58,090 bases of DNA, taken from positions 1 to 58,090 of the forward strand of contig JBEKYC010000048.1 in the NCBI GenBank assembly GCA_049511415.1. Direction: 5' to 3'. Made by a program: the position numbers and the translations under genes. Source of the DNA: Bog-159 sp049511415 (GTDB lineage Bacteria; Acidobacteriota; Terriglobia; Bryobacterales; Bryobacteraceae). Below are positions 10,001-19,170 of this stretch, in pieces; position 1 is the first letter of the stretch, and each line of letters begins with the position of its first letter. The notes beneath the pieces were generated by a model. It searched no databases. It was not told the DNA's origin and worked only from the letters and a program-made list of their open reading frames with translations.

Positions 10001-11479
10001 AACTTCCGCGCGATCAGCCCCGGAGAACACAAACAATTCGCTATCCCATTCGTGCTGCAGCCAGGGCGCCTGGTTGGGGCCAATATACTCTTCCAGAATG
10101 GCGTGCGCATTGATGCCCCCAAAACCGAACGCATTCACACCCGCGCGCCGCGGCGTCTTGGAAGATCCATGTATCCAGGGACGCGTCTCCGTATTGATGT
10201 ACAGATTCGTGTTTTCAAGTTGCAGCTTGGGGTTGGGATTTTCGCAGAGCGTAGGCGGAAGCACTTTGTGGTGCAGCGCCAGCGCGGCCTTGATCAATCC
10301 GGCCACGCCGGCGGCGGGCACCGTATGGCTGATCATGGATTTCACGGAGCCGAGGGCACAGCGCGGCGATTCCGTTTGACGCGGCGGGAACACCCGGCGC
10401 AGCGCTTCCACTTCCACCACGTCGCCCACCGGCGTGCCGGTGCCGTGCGCTTCCAGCAGGCCGATCGTCAACGGATCGATCTCCGCCGGCTCATACGCGC
10501 GGCGCAACGCCAGTTCCTCGCCTTCCAGGCGCGGCGCCAGCACGTGCGTGGCGCGGCCATCGCTTGCAATGCCGATGTTCTTCAGCACTGCATAAATATG
10601 GTTACCGTCCCGCTCGGCCTCCGCCAAGCGTTTCAACACCACCATGCCGACGCCTTCGCCCAGCAGCGTGCCGTCGGCATCTTTATCGAACGAGCTCAAC
10701 TGGCCCCGGTGCGATAGCGCGCCGAGTTGCGAGAAAATCATCATCAGAACCGGCGAGGTATTACTGTTGACGCCGCCGGCCAGCGCCAGATCGCAGCGCC
10801 CGGTTTCGAGCTCGCGCGCCGCCATCTCGACGGCGACCAGTGAACTGGCACAGGCAGCATCGATCAGGTAATTCGGGCCCATCAGGTCCAGCCGGTTGGC
10901 GATACGGCCCGTGATGATGTTAGGCACCAGTCCGGATGACGTATCCGCATTGAACGGCGGCAGCGTGGATTTAATGCGCCGCTTGATCTCGGCAAGCTCG
11001 GCGTCCGTGTGCTCGGGATGAAGCTGCTTCAGGATACGCAGGATGCTTTCCACCATCACACCCTGTTGCAGGGCCGCCGCATTCCCCCTATTGACATATG
11101 TCCCGCGGCCGATGATGACGGCGGTGCGCTCCTTCACCGGCTCCAGATTTAGATTGCTGCAATCGGCCAGCGCGTCGTGCGATGCTTGCAGCGCCATGAA
11201 ATGGTCCGGTTCGCCGCCATCCACGGCGTTGGGCATGATGCCGAAGGTGAAGGGATCGAACTGCGCGAGCTTGCCCAGAAAGCCGCCGCGCTTGCAGTAG
11301 GTGCGATCGTCTTCCTTGGTATTTTCCTCGAAGAACAGCTCGGCTTCCCACTCGGGTGGCGCATCGGAGATGGCGTTCACCTTGTGCAGAATGTTTTCCC
11401 AGTAGCACTGCATATCCGGCGCGCCGGGGAGGACGCAGGCCATGCCGATGATGGCGATGTCTTTGGATCCGTGGCTCAT
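7046..11479 (-). CDS. Iterative type I synthase: KS-AT-DH plus degenerate PPTase half-domain
   Basis: 1477 residues. Ketosynthase about 1-465: Cys210 in DAACASS, His345 in EAHGTGTP, His385 in VKSMISHT (the usual NIGH is MISH). Acyltransferase about 575-880: GHSTGE with Ser676, and YHTP with His788. A Pro/Ala linker holds an amphipathic segment at 985-1008 like that preceding ACPs in PfaA proteins, but no ACP follows. Dehydratase hot-dog domain about 1025-1320: HHHALG (about His1054) and DPVLLDAAGQ (Asp1235, Gln1239). Residues about 1365-1477 resemble the first half of an Sfp-type PPTase (see findings). There is no KR and no ACP, so carriers and ketoreductase must come from elsewhere, for example the 55073-58090 gene. 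Related to PUFA- and enediyne-type synthases; product unknown. Confidence 0.9.
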   Translation of the reverse strand: MSHGSKDIAIIGMACVLPGAPDMQCYWENILHKVNAISDAPPEWEAELFFEENTKEDDRTYCKRGGFLGKLAQFDPFTFGIMPNAVDGGEPDHFMALQASHDALADCSNLNLEPVKERTAVIIGRGTYVNRGNAAALQQGVMVESILRILKQLHPEHTDAELAEIKRRIKSTLPPFNADTSSGLVPNIITGRIANRLDLMGPNYLIDAACASSLVAVEMAARELETGRCDLALAGGVNSNTSPVLMMIFSQLGALSHRGQLSSFDKDADGTLLGEGVGMVVLKRLAEAERDGNHIYAVLKNIGIASDGRATHVLAPRLEGEELALRRAYEPAEIDPLTIGLLEAHGTGTPVGDVVEVEALRRVFPPRQTESPRCALGSVKSMISHTVPAAGVAGLIKAALALHHKVLPPTLCENPNPKLQLENTNLYINTETRPWIHGSSKTPRRAGVNAFGFGGINAHAILEEYIGPNQAPWLQHEWDSELFVFSGADRAEVAADAQRALQLVNDGGDALSLKNLAWTLNCNRPMGPVRMAVVGLSKTDLAAKLERAIKRLGDEKTRNIKEVEGIYHFKEPLGSNGKLAFLFPGEGSQYRNMLGDLCIHFPEVRRVFDLMDRAYENTARNYLPSDVIFPPPFGSPSQERLYNMDSGAETVFCANQAMYALIENLGIRADAMVGHSTGEHSALLASRVVEVNSDDELIRHILGVYEVFDKLNATSDIPEAVLLAVAGADHKFLEEQVAGSNGQLYIALDNCVHQVVLCGPEPVIDRLMTVLTPKGAICQKLPFARAYHTPWFEVFSKPLKQHFDRLRIGPAQTALYSCVTAGPYPKDAEEIRSLAAVQWSSTVRFRETIEGMHRDGVRLFLEIGPRSNLTGFTDDVLRSKPHAAIPSNVQHRSGLVQLHHMLGQLVAHGINPKLQHLYARRTPRPVNEKVKAKRFLALGTGLQPARLPAGFELAKPETKPASARPQPRTAEVKPEAIPADPRSAIMQEHMATMEQLVRSQQQVMAAYLAARQGKTVAAPQPQRPFFHEVVENIPGVRAIALHRFSADREIIFHHHALGRDVSMEDPALLGLTLVPLTVTMEMLAEGGALLAPGKLLVGMRDIRASRWITLEKPEYTIEATAKQTTPGEIHVALREAGAANTLRPILAEAVAVFADRYPDAGRARPFGLENEKRSAWVPEQLYRTGMFHGFMMQGTKSVERAGRNGCSATLEALPHTELFTGNPRPAFLFDPVLLDAAGQVVAYWFWEAIEKGTDLFPYRVGAFHCYAPAPPSGTQLECRVVRRFESDAVIHSDIEVLDRAGRVFYRLDNWETRRFPQPPRFLRLRIDPRAAYISTPWKEPVAGKRGVACCRVEDLPQEFLESSHCVWLKTLAYLVLSRRERAVWDAMQVSPKQRYDWLLARCAAKDAVRMLIQERFGEQLCAADVEIGPDGTSVHGGWKQRLGVSPVLAMANSGVAAAVAALNAAELAGINLTARAA

Positions 11480-11531
11480 GCTGAGTCTTTAATTGTCGAT
11501 GATGGAACAGGGTGGGCGCAAATTGGGACGG

Positions 11532-12743
11532 TCACTTCGTCAAGCCGCGCTGGTTCGGCTCAAACGTGCGCCATGTTGTCTTAAATCCCGTGGCTAACTG
11601 GAATCGCGCCTTCAGGTGCAGCACACCCGTGCCCGGAATGTGGACCCTCCCGGCCGATTCTTGCGGGAGCATCTCGCCATAAAACTGCGCCCGCGCGCCC
11701 TCCCACTCCAATTCCTGAAACTCAACCGTCAAGTCGATGCCCGGCTCCGGCGATGGCACCCGCGCGAAGCCCCTTATCCGGCCGGCCGCAAGCGCTCCTT
11801 TCGGCACGATGGTCTTTCCTTTGCGCCGCACGTCCTCCGTTACGCGCCCATGCAATACATCGCCCACGAGTGCCGTCCCCGAGTCGATGGGCGTTTCCAG
11901 AGCGATGGTTATCATCAGACCGGCGGGCAACTCTACCTGCCGCACCGCCGCGACGGCATTGGCCGGTTGTGTTTCCGGCATATCGAAGCGGATCGATGAC
12001 TCCGTGGAGTATGCGCGGCAATGCGAGAATCCGATGTCATTGCGCCACGAGTCGCCAGACACCAACGCGGTGAGAAGCTGCGCCGTCTGCGGCAACAACA
12101 CATCGGTTTCCCCAATGCGCATGCGCGCGTAATCGATATCGGTCGTGCTGCTTTCGATCCCCAGCGCGGCTGGCAGTTGCTCGGCGCGGACTTCCAAGCG
12201 AATCAATTCCAGCGAGCCGGGATCGACCCAAAACGAGCCCACCGTGCCGACTCGCGCCGTGGCGCCGTTGGCCCGTATCTGGTAGCCGCTCCACGCCTGC
12301 GACACGTGGAAATCATAGCGCGCCGTCATGCGCCCGGCGAGGTCTTCCTCTCCGTGGTACCGGATCATCGTGGTATCGGCCAGAAACACGCTGCGGGCAT
12401 GCGTGGCGAATACGCCGCTGCTCATCATGCCGCCGGCGGTGAAGCCCTCAATATCCGACTCGTCGAAACGGCGCGCGCCCGGCCACGCCAGCAGTTCCTT
12501 ATCGCCTACGCTCGAAATCTCCAATTGCACGTTGTCCAAAGGACGGAAAGAGACCCCATGATGCTCGGCGCCATAGCGTTCGACCGTTTCAAGGCAGGTG
12601 TAGTTGGGAACCTGCGACAGCGCTCTTCGTATGGCCTGCTTGAAATGTGCCAGCAGTATGACTTCCTGCGGCAGGTCGTCCGCCGCCGCAGACGTGCCGG
12701 CGGCCCAAACCCATAGCGCCAGTCCCACAACCCGGCAATGCAT
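11532..12743 (-). CDS. Secreted protein with VPNYTCLETVER motif
   Basis: 403 residues with a signal peptide (about 1-20, cleaving near SAAA). The motif VPNYTCLETVERY follows at about 44-56. I associate this start with a family of secreted proteins common in Acidobacteria, function unknown. Residues about 270-330 (ITIALETPIDSGTALVGD followed by IVPKGALAAGRIRGF) form a small beta domain of the kind found in VirB10/TrbI-like proteins and in surface-stability proteins. It lies 52 bp upstream of the synthase on the same strand, so it may be co-transcribed. The promoter must lie in the roughly 50 bp shared with the divergent glycosyltransferase gene. Confidence 0.65.
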   Translation of the reverse strand: MHCRVVGLALWVWAAGTSAAADDLPQEVILLAHFKQAIRRALSQVPNYTCLETVERYGAEHHGVSFRPLDNVQLEISSVGDKELLAWPGARRFDESDIEGFTAGGMMSSGVFATHARSVFLADTTMIRYHGEEDLAGRMTARYDFHVSQAWSGYQIRANGATARVGTVGSFWVDPGSLELIRLEVRAEQLPAALGIESSTTDIDYARMRIGETDVLLPQTAQLLTALVSGDSWRNDIGFSHCRAYSTESSIRFDMPETQPANAVAAVRQVELPAGLMITIALETPIDSGTALVGDVLHGRVTEDVRRKGKTIVPKGALAAGRIRGFARVPSPEPGIDLTVEFQELEWEGARAQFYGEMLPQESAGRVHIPGTGVLHLKARFQLATGFKTTWRTFEPNQRGLTK

Positions 12744-12793
12744 TAGCGCATATCATAGCGCAGCCGGATGTTAAACTGATCTGCGCCTCAGTC

Positions 12794-14092
12794 ATGGCCC
12801 GATTCCTGTTCACCTGCTGGTCGTTCCCTGGCCACGTCTTTCAGCCCATGGCGATCGCGCATGTATTGCGCGAACGCGGCCATGCCTGCGCCTTCTACTC
12901 GGGTCCCCGAGCCGGGCGCGTGGTGGAAGGCGAAAACTTCCCCTTCTTCCCGTCCGACAAAGCCGAGGAAGACGCCATGTACGGCTTCATGTTCGCGCCC
13001 GAACAGACCCGTACCGTCAACTGGCGCACTATGTTACAGTTCAGCACCACCATCCAGAGGTGGCTACTGGGCAGCATCCCGCAACAAGTGCAGGACCTGG
13101 AGCGCATCAGCGCCGAGTGGCGCCCGGACGTGATCGTGACGGAGCAGAACATGTGGGCGCCCATGCTGGTGCTGCATGAGAAACAGCACATTCCGGTAGC
13201 CGTGCTGGGCTACTTCTCCTGCATGATCCCAGGACCGGACGCTCCGCCATTCGGCATGGGCTTGCCCGCGCCACGCAACTGGTACACCCGTCTACTGAAC
13301 CGTGCCGTCTGGACCGGCACGGCGCCATTCCGGGCGGGCTTCCGCCGGGCCGCCAACGAGGTGCGCCAGCGATACAATCTGCCGCCTCTGCGCATGCCGG
13401 TGTTGGAGTTTACCGGTACTATGCCGCTCTATATAGTGATGGGTACTTCCGAATTCGACTTCGAGCGAAAGGACTTACCTCCCTCGGTACACTACGTAGG
13501 ACCTTGCCTGTGGGACAAGCTGCGCCACGAGCGAACTTCGGACTGGCTGGACGAGATCCCCAAGGGTCAGCCATGGGTTCACGCCAGCGAGGGGACCGTG
13601 CACGTGGTGTCGCCCTTTGTGCTATCTGCCGCGGCGCGGGGGTTAGCCAACTTACCCATGCAGGTCATTCTGACAACAGGCGGCAATCGGGAACCATCCG
13701 AGTTGGATTTAGGGCCCATCGCTCCGAATGTCCGGGTCGTGCGTTGGGTGTCTCATACGGAATTACTGCCGCGTCTGGATGTCATGATCACTACGGGCGG
13801 CTCGGCCACCGTGCAAACCACCTTGCGCGCGGGAGTCCCGCTGATCGTGGTCCCCACTGACTGGGATAAGCCGGATATCGCCCGCCGGGTGGCCGAAACC
13901 GGCGCCGGTATCCATCTAGCCCCGGCCGAGTGCACGCCGCAAGGGTTGCGGGCGGCAGTGGAACAAGTGTTACGGACGCCATCCTATCGCCAGAACGCGC
14001 AGCGCATGGCGGGCGCCTTTGCCAAATACGGCGGACCGCCGGCCGCGGCGGATTTGCTCGAGAAGCTCGCCGGACAGCGAAATTCGGTATAA
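12794..14092 (+). CDS. GT1/MGT-type glycosyltransferase
   Basis: 432 residues. The N-terminal Rossmann domain starts FLFTCWSFPGHVFQPMAIA, matching the donor-independent half of UDP-glycosyltransferases of the macrolide/sterol/rhamnosyl type. The C-terminal half has the nucleotide-sugar site: VRWVSHTELLPRLDVMITTGG, then AGVPLIVVPTDWDKPDIARR, equivalent to the classic HxGxxT...P...DQ region with the His replaced (TTGGSAT). Such enzymes sugar-modify small lipophilic acceptors. It is divergent from the secreted-protein/synthase pair, with only about 50 bp between starts, so a role decorating the synthase product is plausible but unproven. Confidence 0.85.
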   Translation: MARFLFTCWSFPGHVFQPMAIAHVLRERGHACAFYSGPRAGRVVEGENFPFFPSDKAEEDAMYGFMFAPEQTRTVNWRTMLQFSTTIQRWLLGSIPQQVQDLERISAEWRPDVIVTEQNMWAPMLVLHEKQHIPVAVLGYFSCMIPGPDAPPFGMGLPAPRNWYTRLLNRAVWTGTAPFRAGFRRAANEVRQRYNLPPLRMPVLEFTGTMPLYIVMGTSEFDFERKDLPPSVHYVGPCLWDKLRHERTSDWLDEIPKGQPWVHASEGTVHVVSPFVLSAAARGLANLPMQVILTTGGNREPSELDLGPIAPNVRVVRWVSHTELLPRLDVMITTGGSATVQTTLRAGVPLIVVPTDWDKPDIARRVAETGAGIHLAPAECTPQGLRAAVEQVLRTPSYRQNAQRMAGAFAKYGGPPAAADLLEKLAGQRNSV

Positions 14093-14246
14093 TCACTTAT
14101 CTATTTACTAGTACCGCTTACCCAGCCGCTCTGTGGACACTTCAAAAGCCGAAATGGTAAGGTTAAACCGTTTACGGGTTTCGCGTTAGCAGTGTTTCTG
14201 TATGCAAGAGGCTGGTGGGACCCGCACTTGCCACAAGGAGAGTTTA

Positions 14247-17200
14247 ATGTCACCGTCCGTCGTCTTTCGACCTGTCGTATTGATTGTCGCTCTGGCCGCC
14301 TTATTGGTGGTTTCACCCCTGGCAGCTCAGCCACAGCCGGCAAAGCAGCCGCTGACCGTAGATACGGTCTATCCCAACCTGTTCTTTGGTGGCGTGCCCG
14401 AAAATGGAGCTAACGCGCCTGTAGTCGTATTTGTACACGGGCTTGGCGGCAACTTCCAGGATTGGATTGAGTCGTTGAACTGCCCCACCACCACAGTGGT
14501 CGGCGGCTGCATCGGCACGAAGAACGACATGTACGACTACGCCTACGACGCGGGATACCGTACGGTCTTCATGAGCTTGAGCGCCGACAACTCGAACAAC
14601 AGTCTCACCATCGCGCAGAACTCGACGATGCTGCAGACTTTGTTCCCGGAGATAGAGAAAGTCACCGGCGCCAGCAAATTCTATTTTGTGGCCCACTCCA
14701 AAGGCGGTCTCGATCTGCAATCCGCCATCGCCACTCCGCAATGGATCGGCCTCCCGCTGGCGGTCATCGAGTTGGGAACTCCAAACCAGGGAGACGCGCT
14801 GGCCGACTGGTGCTTCGGCGCCGGCGCTCTGGCCTGCGTCACATTCAATCTCAGCAACCCCGGCGTGGAGTCGATGGAAACATCCGCCGTCCTCCAGTTG
14901 CGCAGCCAGTGGGATCCGATCTTCCAGAACGCCAAGATCCAGTTTTATACGGTCGCCGGAACAACTTATACGTGTCTGGCAGGTCCCGGTACCTGCCCCA
15001 CCAGCTTCACCGGTCCGGAGCTGACTACCATTACCGGCGGCAAGAACGCACCGCTCAACGATGGCCTGGTAACCTTGCCGGAAACGATCCTGCCGACCTC
15101 TTATGCCATGGAACTGGGGCTTTTATACTACAACCACTATTTGCTGCGCATGGGCGACTACGCCTGGAGTTACATCGACGGACGCCTCACGTCCCTGCAA
15201 GCCCAGCAGCCGCAGTTCACCCAGGTGGCCACCGGCGGTTTCGGCGACGAGCATAATAACTGGTCCTGGTCGATGGCCTGGTTCAACAACATGCTTTATG
15301 TCGGCACCGGGCGCGAGCCGAATTGCGTGACCTCGGAAACCAGCGCGATCCAGCTCGATATCAACAGTCTGTATCCACCCAACATCGGCGACTGCACGCC
15401 GGACTTCCATCATTTACCGCTGCAGGCCGAGATCTGGCAATATAACCCGGCGACTAACATCTGGACCATGGTGTATCAATCGCCAAACTCGCTGTCCACG
15501 GTCGATAATAGCGGGATAGTCACAGCCACGGCCCGCGATATTGGTTTCCGCGGCCTGACGGTCGTCAATGAACCGCCCGCCACGCCAGGCGGCCCTCCCG
15601 TGGTGGCGCTGTACGCCGGCGGCGTGACTTCCGGCGAAATTTTCGAGTGCCATCCGCCCACCTATGTCACCAATTGCGCCGTGGACGGCACCTGGCCGCC
15701 GCCGCGCATCATGCGCACGACCGACGGTGTCACCTGGAACCCGATCCCGCAGAACGGCACTCTGACCACCGTGAACGGCGTCAGCAACTGGACACCGGCC
15801 ACGTGCGGCAGCTCGCCTTGCTTCCTGGGCTCCATTACGGCAAATGGCACCTATGTTTCGCCGGCCTATCCCAACTACAGCGTCCGCTCCGCCGCGCAGC
15901 TTTGCAGCACCCCGGCGCCGGGCTGCACCCAAAACGGGGTGCTCTTCCTGCAGGTGGGTGATTTCCCCGGAGTGGGCCGCGTGATATCGAGCTACCCGGG
16001 CACCAATCCGGCGCTGGGCGACAATTGCGGCCAGCCGACCTGCTTCACCTGGGCCAGCCCGCCGACCGCCAACCTGCCCGTCTGGATCCTGGAGAACTTC
16101 AATAATTACATGTACGCCGGCACCGGCAGCCCTTACATCGCCGGGACCACGCAGGTTTACGGCGTGTGGAACACCAATGGCGCGGGCATTCCGCCGTATA
16201 CGTGGAATCCGATCATTTTTGACGCCGCCTTCGCGCAGCCGAGCCTGAGCGCGGACTTCGCCATGAGCATGGAGATCTTCTCCGATCCGACCTACTGCAC
16301 CGGAATCGGCTGTCTGTACGTAGGCACCGACCGGCCCAATGAAATGGTCCGTATCCATCCGAATACGACCGGACAGGTCGCCGTATACATTAACGGCAAC
16401 CTGGATCCGACCGATAGTTGGGACTTGATCATCGGCGATCCGCGCACCATTCCCTCCGGCCAGCCCAATGCCGGCCAGTACATTGGTCCTCTCAGCGGCA
16501 TCGGGCAGTATTTTGTGAATGGATTTACCGGCCACTTCTGGAGAATGGGCGTCGGCAGCATGGGCCTTTATATGGGCACTTGGGACATGAGCACGGATAC
16601 CGGTGTGCCCGATTGCGGAAGCAGCGCCGCCGCTTGCACTTTCGGCCAATATTGGTCGCAGGAGTATGGGACCGATCTGTGGCGCAGCCCCGACGGCATC
16701 AGCTGGACCTTCGTTACCAAGACCGGTTACGGGGACGGAAATAATACCGGAACCCGCAGCTCGGCCGCTACGCCTTATGGGCTTTTCATGGGCACGGCGC
16801 GCGAGGTCGGCGGCACGCAGGTATTCAACGTAGACAACGGCGTGCTGGATTTCAACAAGGACGGCGTCATCGACCAGAAAGATGTGAAGATGATGATGGC
16901 CCACTTGAATACCAACGCCGGCGCCAACAATCCGATGGATATCAATCGCGATGGCAAAATCACCAGCGCGGACGTGCAACTGCTCAAGACGCAATGCGCG
17001 CTGCCTAACTGCGCCACACCCGCCGTCAAGCCAAAGTCGGCCACGCTGGCCTCGCCGCTGGTAACTTCCGCGGTGAATGTGCAGGGCGAAACAGTGACCC
17101 TGAACTGGACTCCGGTATCCGGCGCAGTCAACTATCTGGTCTATCGCATGGTGTGCTCCCCCGAAGAGTCGCAGGCGCCACCCCCGGCCATCAAGGCTAA

Positions 17201-17450
17201 GGTCGCCGAAGCCTGTAGCCAGCCCAATGCGCCTTCTATCTGCACGATGCTGGCGGAAGCCAGGGGATCCACCAGCGCGCTTTACGGCTTTTTGAGCGCG
17301 CCGGAGTACATGGGCACTGTAACGACCACGACCTACTCGGAGACGCCTCCCAGCTCGTTGCAGGGCCTCTACTATGTAGTCGCCGAAGACGGTTCCGGCA
17401 ATCTTTCCACCCCGTCGAATACGGTGGGCGGTCCATCGTATCAGCAGTAA
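14247..17450 (+). CDS. Secreted lipase-like alpha/beta hydrolase with propeller, dockerin and FnIII modules
   Basis: Start chosen at 14247 because AAGGAGAG lies at 14235-14242; an in-frame ATG at 14202 lacks this. 1067 residues. Signal peptide 1-27. Alpha/beta hydrolase domain to about 330: oxyanion HGLGG at 63-67 and nucleophile Ser151 in AHSKGG (class I lipase/esterase style). About 340-860 looks like a Kelch/sialidase-type propeller with repeated YVGT/YMGT motifs. About 864-921 is a type I dockerin with two calcium loops, DFNKDGVIDQKD and DINRDGKITSAD. About 930-1064 is a FnIII-like domain (VTLNWTPVSGAVNYLVYR). It probably acts outside the cell on esters, anchored through the dockerin; a cohesin partner was not seen in the window. 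Confidence 0.8.
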   Translation: MSPSVVFRPVVLIVALAALLVVSPLAAQPQPAKQPLTVDTVYPNLFFGGVPENGANAPVVVFVHGLGGNFQDWIESLNCPTTTVVGGCIGTKNDMYDYAYDAGYRTVFMSLSADNSNNSLTIAQNSTMLQTLFPEIEKVTGASKFYFVAHSKGGLDLQSAIATPQWIGLPLAVIELGTPNQGDALADWCFGAGALACVTFNLSNPGVESMETSAVLQLRSQWDPIFQNAKIQFYTVAGTTYTCLAGPGTCPTSFTGPELTTITGGKNAPLNDGLVTLPETILPTSYAMELGLLYYNHYLLRMGDYAWSYIDGRLTSLQAQQPQFTQVATGGFGDEHNNWSWSMAWFNNMLYVGTGREPNCVTSETSAIQLDINSLYPPNIGDCTPDFHHLPLQAEIWQYNPATNIWTMVYQSPNSLSTVDNSGIVTATARDIGFRGLTVVNEPPATPGGPPVVALYAGGVTSGEIFECHPPTYVTNCAVDGTWPPPRIMRTTDGVTWNPIPQNGTLTTVNGVSNWTPATCGSSPCFLGSITANGTYVSPAYPNYSVRSAAQLCSTPAPGCTQNGVLFLQVGDFPGVGRVISSYPGTNPALGDNCGQPTCFTWASPPTANLPVWILENFNNYMYAGTGSPYIAGTTQVYGVWNTNGAGIPPYTWNPIIFDAAFAQPSLSADFAMSMEIFSDPTYCTGIGCLYVGTDRPNEMVRIHPNTTGQVAVYINGNLDPTDSWDLIIGDPRTIPSGQPNAGQYIGPLSGIGQYFVNGFTGHFWRMGVGSMGLYMGTWDMSTDTGVPDCGSSAAACTFGQYWSQEYGTDLWRSPDGISWTFVTKTGYGDGNNTGTRSSAATPYGLFMGTAREVGGTQVFNVDNGVLDFNKDGVIDQKDVKMMMAHLNTNAGANNPMDINRDGKITSADVQLLKTQCALPNCATPAVKPKSATLASPLVTSAVNVQGETVTLNWTPVSGAVNYLVYRMVCSPEESQAPPPAIKAKVAEACSQPNAPSICTMLAEARGSTSALYGFLSAPEYMGTVTTTTYSETPPSSLQGLYYVVAEDGSGNLSTPSNTVGGPSYQQ

Positions 17451-17460
17451 CGGATTCCAT

Positions 17461-17502
17461 CCGCCGGGGGATCGGGACCAGATGGTCCTGCTCTTCCGGC
17501 GG
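17461..17502 (+). terminator. Nested hairpin downstream of the lipase gene
   Basis: Outer stem CCGCCGG (17461-17467) pairs with CCGGCGG (17496-17502). An inner perfect stem GGACCA (17475-17480) pairs with TGGTCC (17483-17488). It begins 10 bp after the stop. There is no T-run, so it may stabilise the 3' end rather than terminate. Confidence 0.45.
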
Positions 17503-17651
17503 TACCTTAACGCGGCGCCTGGTACCTGTTCACCGGCGCTAACTTGAATACCAGGTAATTGTCAGTGTAATGTAAGTAGTGCGCCATCCTAAGTGTGATG
17601 GAGAGACAGACTAAGTACATCTTAACGAATGTAACGAGGAGAAAAAGAAAA

Positions 17652-18323
17652 ATGACATTGCTCAAGAGGCAGGGTTTAGCGATTGCGATGCTGGCGATCT
17701 GCTGTTTGTTGATTCCGGGCTTGGCCGCGGCGAACACCGCGCCGGTCATTACCTATACCGCCACCGGCATTTTTACAAACCCGCCAGTCAGCGGGGAAGA
17801 TTCGCTAAAGCTGGCCGGCGAGCCGTTCAGTGTCAGCATCGCGGTGAGCGCTTCCACTGCGCCGTTCAAGACCGGTCCCAATTGGGCGGCCTATGACCAG
17901 TTGCATCTGACCGGCGAAGTGCATTCCGGACTGCTGGGCCCCACCCCTGTGGCCATCGCCAGCGGCGAAGCATCCCTTCAGCAGGCGATGGATCCGGGCG
18001 TTGAGGATCAGTTCAAAATGGAAGCCCCCATCAAGGTGGTCGGGATCTCGCTGACGATCGACGCCGTGGTCGAAATGCCCTGGGGCACGATCACCAACCC
18101 GTTGTTGCATCCGTTCACCGCGGTAACTCTGGCCCCCGGCAACACGACTTTTACCTACTCGGATGGCACCACAAGCACGGTATTGACCATTGCGAGCGGT
18201 ACTCTGACAGCCACCATTCCCGCCGGTTCGATTACGCGTGCGAGCCTGCGCGCGCAGAATCTGAGCCTCGGAGGCTTTAATCCGGTGGCGATTCCCGCCC
18301 GGCGCTCCGCCTGGGTTGGATAG
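17652..18323 (+). CDS. Secreted paralogue family protein, copy 1
   Basis: Start taken at 17652 because a GAGGAG site sits at 17635-17641 and the translation then begins with a normal signal peptide (cut near LAAA, residue 27). An upstream in-frame ATG at 17595 would add a charged stretch before it. 223 residues. The mature protein has the pattern ITYTATGIF..PPVSGEDSLKL.GEPF, then GPNWAAY, then VHSGLLGPTPVAIASG, all shared with the genes at 18487 and 19689. No catalytic motif; all-beta character. Function unknown. Likely secreted or surface exposed. Confidence 0.75.
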   Translation: MTLLKRQGLAIAMLAICCLLIPGLAAANTAPVITYTATGIFTNPPVSGEDSLKLAGEPFSVSIAVSASTAPFKTGPNWAAYDQLHLTGEVHSGLLGPTPVAIASGEASLQQAMDPGVEDQFKMEAPIKVVGISLTIDAVVEMPWGTITNPLLHPFTAVTLAPGNTTFTYSDGTTSTVLTIASGTLTATIPAGSITRASLRAQNLSLGGFNPVAIPARRSAWVG

Positions 18324-18330
18324 CAGCCGG

Positions 18331-18373
18331 GGGGTGGCGAGCGGCCGGCCCATCCGCCGCTTTCGCCATCCCC
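18331..18373 (+). terminator. Strong hairpin after paralogue copy 1
   Basis: GGGGTGGCGA (18331-18340) pairs with TCGCCA-T-CCCC (18363-18373) with one bulged T, continued by GCGG (18341-18344) with CCGC (18357-18360). It starts 8 bp after the stop codon. No T-run follows. Confidence 0.5.
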
Positions 18374-18486
18374 GAACATCCGCCAATGGTGGTACTATTT
18401 GGCGTGGAACCGGCATCTCAAACTTGAAATCGATGTGATATCGGTCTAGACTTCGTAGAAAAGCTTTGTAAACACGGGAGAATATC

Positions 18487-19158
18487 ATGGTTTCATTACG
18501 GTTACGCAAATTCCTTTCGGGCGTGGCTGCGGCCTTCATTGCCTGCATTTTCACTTCGGTGATGGCCGCCAGTTCGAGCAATCCGGTGATTTATTCGGCT
18601 TCCGGGACGTTTGGAGCGACACCAATCAGCGGCGCCGACACCCTGAAACTCTCTGGAGAGCCGTTCAACATTAAAATCAGTGCCGATACGAACACGGCGC
18701 CCGCCCAGCACGGCTCAAACTGGGCTCTCTACACGAACTTGGGAATGTCGGGCCAAGTCTATTCCGGCTTGCTGGGCGCGGAGCCGGCCCCGATTCAGTC
18801 GGACCACGCGGAATTGCAATTGACCACCGGTCCCGATGACATCGTTACGGCCACTTTTGTGGTGGATGTGATCGGCATCGCATTGAAGATTCAGGCGAAG
18901 ATTTATGTGCCCGGCGGAACGCTGGCAAACCCGAAGATCGGTCCCTTCGCAACCGTATCGATCAATACCACCGGCACCACTGTGACATACGCAGACAGCT
19001 CGGCAGCCACGATATTATCGATCGCGAGCGGAACCGTAGGCGCGGCCTATCCCACCGCAGCGATGGCGGAACTCTTCCCCGTCAGCCTGCAACAGACACC
19101 AGATTTTTCTCCCGTGCTTTTTGTAAGAAGGTCCTACTTTTTGGCTCCCGCAGTTTAG
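18487..19158 (+). CDS. Secreted paralogue family protein, copy 2
   Basis: 223 residues with a signal peptide ending near SVMAA (residue 22). It is preceded by GGGAG at about 18475-18480. Core motifs match copies 1 and 3: VIYSASGTFGATPISGADTLKLSGEPF, GSNWALY, VYSGLLGAEPAPI, then a C-terminal ILSIASGTVGAA strand. The C-terminus diverges (LFVRRSYFLAPAV). The intergenic region before it contains the motif ATAGTACC in reverse orientation (18391-18398). Function unknown; the tandem arrangement points to duplication and divergence of an extracellular beta protein. Confidence 0.75.
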   Translation: MVSLRLRKFLSGVAAAFIACIFTSVMAASSSNPVIYSASGTFGATPISGADTLKLSGEPFNIKISADTNTAPAQHGSNWALYTNLGMSGQVYSGLLGAEPAPIQSDHAELQLTTGPDDIVTATFVVDVIGIALKIQAKIYVPGGTLANPKIGPFATVSINTTGTTVTYADSSAATILSIASGTVGAAYPTAAMAELFPVSLQQTPDFSPVLFVRRSYFLAPAV

Positions 19159-19170
19159 TTAGCACCAAGT

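Noticed and set aside
9680..10717. 345-codon plus-strand open frame
   Set aside because: Lies wholly inside the KS-AT region of the minus-strand synthase, which has clear catalytic motifs; His/Arg/Gln-rich shadow translation.
15414..16994. 526-codon minus-strand open frame
   Set aside because: Antisense to the lipase/propeller gene, biased to Ala, Gly, Arg and His, no domain visible.
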